Positions 33,933 through 39,122 of a stretch of 39,122 bases of DNA are shown one piece after another. The translations under genes were made by a program, and so were the position numbers. The notes under the pieces are model-generated. The model ran no database searches. It saw only the letters and a program-made list of their open reading frames with translations, and was not told where the DNA came from. This stretch comes from Bacteroidales bacterium (lineage in GTDB: Bacteria; Bacteroidota; Bacteroidia; Bacteroidales; VadinHA17), in assembly GCA_025454815.1 (NCBI GenBank), contig JALONR010000039.1:1-39122 (forward strand), read 5' to 3'. Position 1 is the first letter of the stretch. The number at the start of each line of letters is the position of its first letter.

Positions 33933-34418
33933 ATGATAAGAATTGGTGACTTGAAACTATACGTTGGCTCAAAAGAGGAACAAAGATTTGCCAGTCAAAA
34001 AGGCATGAAAATTGTCTGTGCCCTGAATAGAGCAAGTGGATATGTGACTCATCAGTCTGTTGTTGGTTGGTCTGGCAGAGGATGTAACTCAGACAATCCC
34101 TATTATTTGTTCAAACGTGAACCTGATGCTATCTATCTGAATATGATTGATGGGGATGACCCAAAATATGTAAATGATGAAATGATTAATCCTGCTCTTG
34201 ACTTTATTCACAAGCACTTGCAGAGTGGGAACGAGGTCTTTATTTATTGTAGTTTGGGTGAATCACGAAGTCCGTCAATAGCCTTGATGTACATGTTAGA
34301 ACATGGATTAATTGAAAGGAATAGCAACACGATTAATCTGTTTCGGACGAAATATTATCCAAATTTCGCACCAAAAAATGGCAACCTTTTATATATCAAG
34401 AAGAGATGGGGAATATAA
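33933..34418 (+). CDS. Dual-specificity-phosphatase-like protein inside the hsd operon
   Basis: A 161-residue protein with the cysteine phosphatase signature C-x5-R: Cys106-SLGES-Arg112-Ser113 in VFIYCSLGESRSPSIALMYM. The strand-loop-helix context fits the dual-specificity or tyrosine phosphatase superfamily. His before Cys is replaced by Tyr. Candidate general-acid Asp residues occur in NMIDGDDPKYV (Asp73, 75 or 76), the right distance upstream. The substrate could be phosphoprotein, RNA or a nucleotide. It begins 2 bp after hsdM, and its last 13 bp overlap the start of hsdS, so it is translated as part of the restriction operon and was probably kept by selection. Confidence 0.8.
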   Translation: MIRIGDLKLYVGSKEEQRFASQKGMKIVCALNRASGYVTHQSVVGWSGRGCNSDNPYYLFKREPDAIYLNMIDGDDPKYVNDEMINPALDFIHKHLQSGNEVFIYCSLGESRSPSIALMYMLEHGLIERNSNTINLFRTKYYPNFAPKNGNLLYIKKRWGI

Positions 34419-35557
34419 GCACACCGCAAATTAGATTTCCTGATTTTAAAGAGGAATGGATTAATAATTCCTTGGGAGAAATTGCAAAATTTTCGAAAGG
34501 CAAAGGAATATCAAAAGAAGACATTTCTGAAACAGGAGAAACTGAATGTATAAGGTATGGTGAGTTATATACTACTTACAATGAAACAATTTCCACTGTA
34601 TTTTCAAAAACAAATATTAATACTTCACACTTGGTTCTAAGTGAAGCCAATGATGTTATAATCCCTGCTTCTGGTGAAACAGAGGTTGATATCGCTAAAG
34701 CATCATGTATATTAAAATCGGGCATTGCTCTCGGTAGTGACTTGAATATAATAAAGACGCTTAATAATGGCGTTTTTCTATCATATTATCTGAATAGTAA
34801 GAAGAAGATTGATATCGCCAAGTTAGCACAGGGAATATCTGTTGTTCATCTCTACGCTGGGCAGTTATCAAAATTGCCGTTAAAAATCCCGCCTCTTCCC
34901 GAACAACAAAAAATCGCATCCTTTTTCACCGCCATTGACCAGAAAATATCCCAACTCAAACGCAAGAAAACACTGCTGGAACAATACAAGAAAGGTGTGA
35001 TGCAGAAAATATTCTCGCAGGGAATCAGATTTAAAGACGATAATGGGCAGGAGTTCCCGAAGTGGGAGAAGAAAAAGTTGAAGGATGTAGCAGAAATAAA
35101 ATACGGTAAAGACCAAAAAGGAATTGCTTGTGAGAATGGACAATACCCAATTTTTGGTACTGGCGGTGTAATGGGCAGAACGAATGAGTTTTTATCTGAT
35201 AAACCATCGGTACTAATTGGAAGAAAAGGAACTATTGATAAACCGTTATTTATTGATACTCCTTTCTGGACGGTGGATACCCTATTTTATACCAATTTGC
35301 TTTCAAATGTCAATGCCAAGTGGTTGTATTATAATCTTACAAAAGTAAATTGGTACAAATACAATGAAGCATCAGGAGTTCCAAGTCTTAGTACTTCAAC
35401 AATTAATAAAATACCAATTGATTTACCGAGTTTAGGAGAACAAACCAGAATCGCCAATTTTCTATCAGCTATTGATGATAAAATTAACCATACAGAGAAG
35501 CAGATTGAAAAAGCAGAGGTCTGGAAAAAAGGGTTGATGCAGCAAATGTTTGTTTAA
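34406..35557 (+). CDS. hsdS: Type I specificity subunit HsdS
   Basis: A 383-residue S subunit that chooses the bipartite DNA target. Two target-recognition domains (about 10-165 and 216-340) are each followed by a conserved coiled-coil spacer: PPLPEQQKIASFFTAIDQKI (about 168-187) and LPSLGEQTRIANFLSAIDDKI (about 345-365). The two repeats end in KGVMQKIF and KGLMQQMF, giving the usual circular pseudo-symmetry. TRD1 has a typical start (PQIRFPDFKEEWI...SLGEIAKFSKG). I found no inverted copies or extra hsdS fragments in the window, so no sign of shuffling. Its start overlaps the phosphatase-like gene by 13 bp. Confidence 0.96.
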   Translation: MGNISTPQIRFPDFKEEWINNSLGEIAKFSKGKGISKEDISETGETECIRYGELYTTYNETISTVFSKTNINTSHLVLSEANDVIIPASGETEVDIAKASCILKSGIALGSDLNIIKTLNNGVFLSYYLNSKKKIDIAKLAQGISVVHLYAGQLSKLPLKIPPLPEQQKIASFFTAIDQKISQLKRKKTLLEQYKKGVMQKIFSQGIRFKDDNGQEFPKWEKKKLKDVAEIKYGKDQKGIACENGQYPIFGTGGVMGRTNEFLSDKPSVLIGRKGTIDKPLFIDTPFWTVDTLFYTNLLSNVNAKWLYYNLTKVNWYKYNEASGVPSLSTSTINKIPIDLPSLGEQTRIANFLSAIDDKINHTEKQIEKAEVWKKGLMQQMFV

Positions 35558-35612
35558 CTGACCTTTAAATAGTGCTATAGCGATGATAAATTACGAAAAA
35601 ACAGATAAATTT

Positions 35613-35643
35613 TTTGTAAAATCAAACATTTGCCTTATATTTG
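35613..35643 (+). promoter_or_regulatory. Promoter upstream of the Abi gene
   Basis: TTTG (35613-35616, preceded by more Ts) and TATATTTG (35636-35643) are exactly 19 bp apart, an ideal Bacteroidota promoter. Transcription should start near 35648-35650, upstream of the hairpin at 35654-35698 and about 57 bp before the Abi start codon. It makes the Abi-hsdR pair independent of hsdM-hsdS. Confidence 0.85.
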
Positions 35644-35647
35644 CATT

Positions 35648-35698
35648 AACAGTACCCGTTTTGCATACCATAAGAACTGCAGGCGGGTCATTTTTTTT
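35648..35698 (+). ncRNA. Candidate short structured RNA upstream of the Abi gene
   Basis: Between the promoter and the Abi ATG lies ACCCG (35654-35658), paired with CGGGT (35684-35688). TGCA (35662-35665) pairs with TGCA (35678-35681), and two U-G pairs with one bulged U join the stems, leaving a 12-nt loop. Eight Ts follow (35691-35698). An RNA of about 50 nt ending in an intrinsic terminator is expected, with some readthrough into the Abi gene. Recent work links AbiF-type HEPN proteins to adjacent non-coding RNA antitoxins (from memory). A plain attenuator, or the terminator of hsdS transcripts, is the alternative. Confidence 0.55.
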
Positions 35699-35706
35699 AT
35701 ACAGGT

Positions 35707-36636
35707 ATGCCAAATAAACCTGCCTATACTATATCTGACCAGATAAAATTACTTAAATCACGGGGCATGCGTTTCAGGGATGAAACTCTTGCAGCTTCAT
35801 ATCTGGCAAACATTAGTTATTACCGCTTGAAAGGTTATTGGTGGGATATGCAAACAGATTATAAAAAGCATACCCTCAAGCCAGATACTTGGTTCGAAGA
35901 TATTATTGACCGATATAATTTTGACCGTAACCTAAGGCTGATATTATTCGATGCCATTGAGCGCATAGAAATTGCTTTACGTACAAAATTAATATACCAT
36001 TTTTCTGTCATTTATGGTGGTTTATGGTACTTGGATGCTAACCTGTTTGAAAACCGAACAATAAGATTAAATGACGGAACGATAAAATCAATTCATCAAA
36101 ACATTCTGGATGAGTTGCATAAAGAGTTCAGAAGGAGTCAAGAAATTTTTATTCAAGACCACCGTAACCGATTTCCCAATAGAGATGCGGATGCTTGGAA
36201 AATACTGGAAGCAGCCTCATTGGGAACGCTGTCGAAACTATACAAAACGCTTAAACACCAGTTACCAGAAAAAGCCACCATTGCTAACGAAATGGGTCTG
36301 AATTTGCATAGCGAACTTTCAAGTTGGCTGGAAGCAATAACCTATGTCAGGAACATAGTTGCACATCATTCTCGCCTATGGAGCAGGAATATGGTAAAAA
36401 GACCTGTAGAAATATTAAATAATCCTGTTGGAAAATGGTTTGTTAATCCGCTTATGCCAGTGCAGGCAAAGAAACCTTTTCTTATCATTTCATGTATGGT
36501 CTATTTATGTAACGAGATAACTCCAAACAATCAGATTAAGAACAAAATACACGAACTTTTTAACTCAAATCCATCAATACCCATATATAAACTGGGATTT
36601 TTGAACAACTGGCATAAAGAACCTCTTTGGCAATGA
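35707..36636 (+). CDS. AbiD/AbiF-type abortive-infection protein (Abi_2, HEPN RNase)
   Basis: A 309-residue member of the Abi_2 family, proteins that stop growth or kill the cell on phage attack. Family marks: YTISDQIKLLKSRG near the start, ISYYRLKGYWW (36-46), FDAIERIEIALRTKLIYHFS (81-100) and RNIVAHHSRLW (215-225). In the last, Arg215-x4-His220 is the catalytic RX4-6H motif of HEPN ribonucleases, so RNA cleavage is the expected activity. It has its own promoter with a candidate ncRNA between promoter and start codon. Its stop overlaps the hsdR start (ATGA), so it is coupled to the restriction subunit, separating hsdS from hsdR. Confidence 0.92.
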   Translation: MPNKPAYTISDQIKLLKSRGMRFRDETLAASYLANISYYRLKGYWWDMQTDYKKHTLKPDTWFEDIIDRYNFDRNLRLILFDAIERIEIALRTKLIYHFSVIYGGLWYLDANLFENRTIRLNDGTIKSIHQNILDELHKEFRRSQEIFIQDHRNRFPNRDADAWKILEAASLGTLSKLYKTLKHQLPEKATIANEMGLNLHSELSSWLEAITYVRNIVAHHSRLWSRNMVKRPVEILNNPVGKWFVNPLMPVQAKKPFLIISCMVYLCNEITPNNQIKNKIHELFNSNPSIPIYKLGFLNNWHKEPLWQ

Positions 36637-39122
36637 GCAAGCAACCCGAACTGATACTCGAAGAACAATTGATTGCAAAACTTCAGGAACTGGGTTATGC
36701 GCTGGTGCATATTCAGAATGAAACGGAATTAATAGACAATCTGAAAGTCCAGTTGGAGAAGCATAACCACATCACTTTTTCCGACAAAGAGTTTGACAAG
36801 GTTTTAAACATACTCAGCAAGGGTTCAGTATTCGAGAAAGCCAAGACACTTCGTGAAAAACAGCATATCATCAGGAATAATGGCGATAACCTGTATTTTG
36901 AATTCATCAACACCGAACAGTGGTGTCAGAACCAGTATCAGGTCACCCATCAGGTCTCGATGGAAGGCAAATACAAGAACCGTTATGATGTTACACTGCT
37001 TATCAATGGTCTGCCATTAGTTCAGATTGAATTAAAACGAAGGGGACTGGAACTAAAAGAAGCGTTTAATCAGGTAAACAGGTATCAGCGACACTCCTTC
37101 AGCAGCAGTTACGGCTTGTTCCAGTACATCCAGATATTCGTAATCAGTAACGGTGTTAATACGAAATATTACGCTAACAACCGCTTCCAGTCATTTAAAC
37201 AGACATTTTACTGGACGGACATTGAAAATAAACGGTTGACAAACATTTTAAACGGTTTTGCTTCTGATTTCTTGGAGAAGTGCCACATATCTAAGATGAT
37301 ATGCAAATACATAGTGCTGAATGAAACGTCCAAGATACTTATGGTTCTCCGTCCATACCAGTATTATGCAGTTGAGGCATTGGTTGACAGGGTGATGCAC
37401 AGTCGAAAAAACGGATATATCTGGCATACCACTGGGTCTGGTAAAACACTTACATCATTTAAAGCAAGTCAGATACTGACACGGTTACCAAAGATAAAAA
37501 AGGTTGTGTTTGTGGTTGACAGAAAAGATTTGGACTACCAGACAACAAAAGAGTTCAACAGTTTCTCAAAAGGGAGTGTTGACGGTACAGATAACACCCG
37601 CCAACTGGTCAGGCAGTTTACTGATGATACAAAACTGATTGTAACCACCATCCAGAAACTGAATGCAGCCATCAGTAAAAAGCACTTTCTGGAACGGATG
37701 AAGCCACTTCAGGATGAACGAATCGTTTTCATCTTCGATGAGTGCCACCGCAGCCAGTTTGGTGAAACACATCAGCGTATTATTTCATTCTTCAGGAACA
37801 TCCAGATGTTTGGTTTCACAGGCACACCCATATTTGCTGAAAATGCCGTAAAAAATGAGTTAGGAAAGAAAACAACTAAGGAATTATTTGGGGAGTGCCT
37901 TCATAAGTATGTGATTACAGATGCTATCAGGGATGAAAACGTTCTGAAATTCTCGGTTGAGTATGTTGGCAGGTACAGGAACAGGGATAGTTCCAATGAA
38001 ATTGACATACAGGTTGAGGACATTGATGTAGATGAACTAATGGAATCTTCAGCACGCTTGGAGAAAATTGTTGACTATATCATCGCTCATCATAACAGAA
38101 AAACGCATAACAGAGAGTTTACAGCGATGTTTTGTGTCAGTAGTATTCCAGCATTAATCCGCTATTATGAGTTGCTGTATCGTAAGAAAATGCTCGGAAA
38201 TCACGATTTAAAGATTGCCACAATATTCAGTTATATAGCCAACGAAGATGATGTGGATGCCAACGGTTTCATCCCAGAGGAAATTTCAGTTGCAGCCGAA
38301 CCAGAGATTGCTTATGCAACCAATCCACATACCCGTGAAAAACTGGATGAATTTATCGGACATTATAACCAGATGTTCGGCTCAGCGTTTTCAACACGGG
38401 ACAGTCAGAGTTTCTACAATTATTACAATGATATCAGCAAGAAGGTAAAAGAGCGAAAGATTGACATATTGCTGGTAGTGAACATGTATTTGACTGGATT
38501 TGACAGTCCTTCGCTCAACACCCTGTATGTCGATAAAAACCTACGGTTTCATGGACTGATACAGGCATACTCCCGAACCAACCGCATCCTTAATGAGTTG
38601 AAATCACAGGGCAACATTGTGGTTTTCCGTAATCTGAAAAATGCCACTGATGAAGCCATCACCCTTTTCAGCAACAAGGATGCCATTGAAGAAATCATAA
38701 TGAAGCCGTATGATGAGTATGTAAAGTCATTTAACGATGCTTTCATCAACCTGCTGCATATTACCCCTACTGTTGATAGTGTAAACAATCTGGTCACCGA
38801 AGACGATGAACTGAAATTCATCATAGCCTTCAGGGATTTGATGCGCATAAAAAACGTACTGGCATCTTTCTCCGACTTTAAGTGGAGCGATTTATCCATG
38901 ACTGAGCAGCAGTTCGAAGATTATAAGAGTAAGTATCTCGACCTGCATGATAAAGTAAAAAGCGAACACGCAAAAGAAAAAGTCAGCATACTCGAAGACG
39001 TTGATTTTGAACTGGAACTTATTCACCGTGACGAAATCAATGTTGCATACATTATTCGGCTACTCATAAAACTAAAAGCCAACCAGAAGAAAGATGCGGA
39101 GCAGATTGAAAAGGAAATATTC
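36633..39122 (+). CDS. hsdR: Type I restriction subunit HsdR (3' end outside the window)
   Basis: The frame is open for 830 codons to the window edge, so the C-terminus is missing. Order: a helical N-terminus, PD-(D/E)xK nuclease domain with Asp119 and Glu133-Leu-Lys135, then helicase motor with Walker A TGSGKT (267-272) and DECH box (369-372). Motif VI lies within YLTGFDSPSLNTLYVDK, at about nucleotides 38490-38540. This subunit translocates DNA with ATP and cuts far from an unmethylated target. The start ATG lies within the stop of the Abi gene (ATGA), so HsdR synthesis should follow Abi translation. No frameshift is visible. Confidence 0.97.
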   Translation, partial: MSKQPELILEEQLIAKLQELGYALVHIQNETELIDNLKVQLEKHNHITFSDKEFDKVLNILSKGSVFEKAKTLREKQHIIRNNGDNLYFEFINTEQWCQNQYQVTHQVSMEGKYKNRYDVTLLINGLPLVQIELKRRGLELKEAFNQVNRYQRHSFSSSYGLFQYIQIFVISNGVNTKYYANNRFQSFKQTFYWTDIENKRLTNILNGFASDFLEKCHISKMICKYIVLNETSKILMVLRPYQYYAVEALVDRVMHSRKNGYIWHTTGSGKTLTSFKASQILTRLPKIKKVVFVVDRKDLDYQTTKEFNSFSKGSVDGTDNTRQLVRQFTDDTKLIVTTIQKLNAAISKKHFLERMKPLQDERIVFIFDECHRSQFGETHQRIISFFRNIQMFGFTGTPIFAENAVKNELGKKTTKELFGECLHKYVITDAIRDENVLKFSVEYVGRYRNRDSSNEIDIQVEDIDVDELMESSARLEKIVDYIIAHHNRKTHNREFTAMFCVSSIPALIRYYELLYRKKMLGNHDLKIATIFSYIANEDDVDANGFIPEEISVAAEPEIAYATNPHTREKLDEFIGHYNQMFGSAFSTRDSQSFYNYYNDISKKVKERKIDILLVVNMYLTGFDSPSLNTLYVDKNLRFHGLIQAYSRTNRILNELKSQGNIVVFRNLKNATDEAITLFSNKDAIEEIIMKPYDEYVKSFNDAFINLLHITPTVDSVNNLVTEDDELKFIIAFRDLMRIKNVLASFSDFKWSDLSMTEQQFEDYKSKYLDLHDKVKSEHAKEKVSILEDVDFELELIHRDEINVAYIIRLLIKLKANQKKDAEQIEKEIF

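Noticed and set aside
33933..34418. Anti-restriction or inhibitor protein of the hsd system
   Set aside because: The protein has a C-x5-R phosphatase loop and none of the acidic DNA-mimic character of ArdA or Ocr.
34406..35557. Phase-variable hsdS with inverted repeats
   Set aside because: Only one hsdS is present, and I saw no inverted partial copy or long simple repeat in the window.

Overview
The window is a stretch of Bacteroidota chromosome, most likely Bacteroidales or a close relative. Evidence is the short protein DUF4295/bL38 beside rpmG and rpmB, the absence of Shine-Dalgarno sequences, several matches to the Bacteroidota promoter (TTTG, 19-20 bp, TAnnTTTG), a separate RelA-type (p)ppGpp synthetase, and zinc-free L28 and L33. 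This assignment comes from gene content alone; no database search was run.

Positions 1-27,400 are moderately GC-rich, ordinary chromosome. In order: a tRNA-Lys(UUU) with its own promoter and terminator, preceded by a partial duplicate of its 3' end; an SDR oxidoreductase and relA; a damage-tolerance block with a LexA-like autocleavable repressor divergent from a dinB-dnaE pair; an AlaX-type editing protein; a YtfJ-like secreted protein; a DUF2461 protein; a lipoprotein; a minisatellite of three 92-bp units; a periplasmic TPR protein next to gyrA; clpC; rpmB-rpmG-bL38, a terminator, then ftsY-rimO; cinA divergent from an HD phosphohydrolase; lemA, an M48 membrane protease and a voltage-gated K+ channel in one operon; and a secreted protein of unknown function.

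At about 27,470 the character changes. Two perfect 42-bp tandem copies carrying the 3' end of a tRNA-Gly lie there, the 5' half of that tRNA is missing, and the DNA beyond is visibly more AT-rich. A tyrosine recombinase follows at once. This is the left end of an integrated element inserted in tRNA-Gly that runs past the right edge of the window. Its first part (27,732-32,137) holds mobile-element genes: integrase, an unknown protein, an excisionase-like HTH protein, a replication-initiator-like protein and another unknown. Its second part (32,362 to the edge) is a composite defence locus: hsdM, a dual-specificity-phosphatase-like gene, hsdS, an AbiD/AbiF-type HEPN protein and hsdR.

The most interesting signal is inside that defence locus. 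The phosphatase-like gene is translationally packed between hsdM and hsdS. The HEPN gene has its own near-perfect promoter, but a hairpin plus eight Ts sits between promoter and start codon, so a short structured RNA of about 50 nt should be made just upstream of the predicted RNase toxin. Its last codon overlaps the hsdR start. This looks like an RNA-controlled toxin-antitoxin or abortive-infection module built into a type I restriction operon. In the backbone, the best new observation is a pair of identical-arm palindromes overlapping the promoter of the LexA-like repressor, which look like its own operators.
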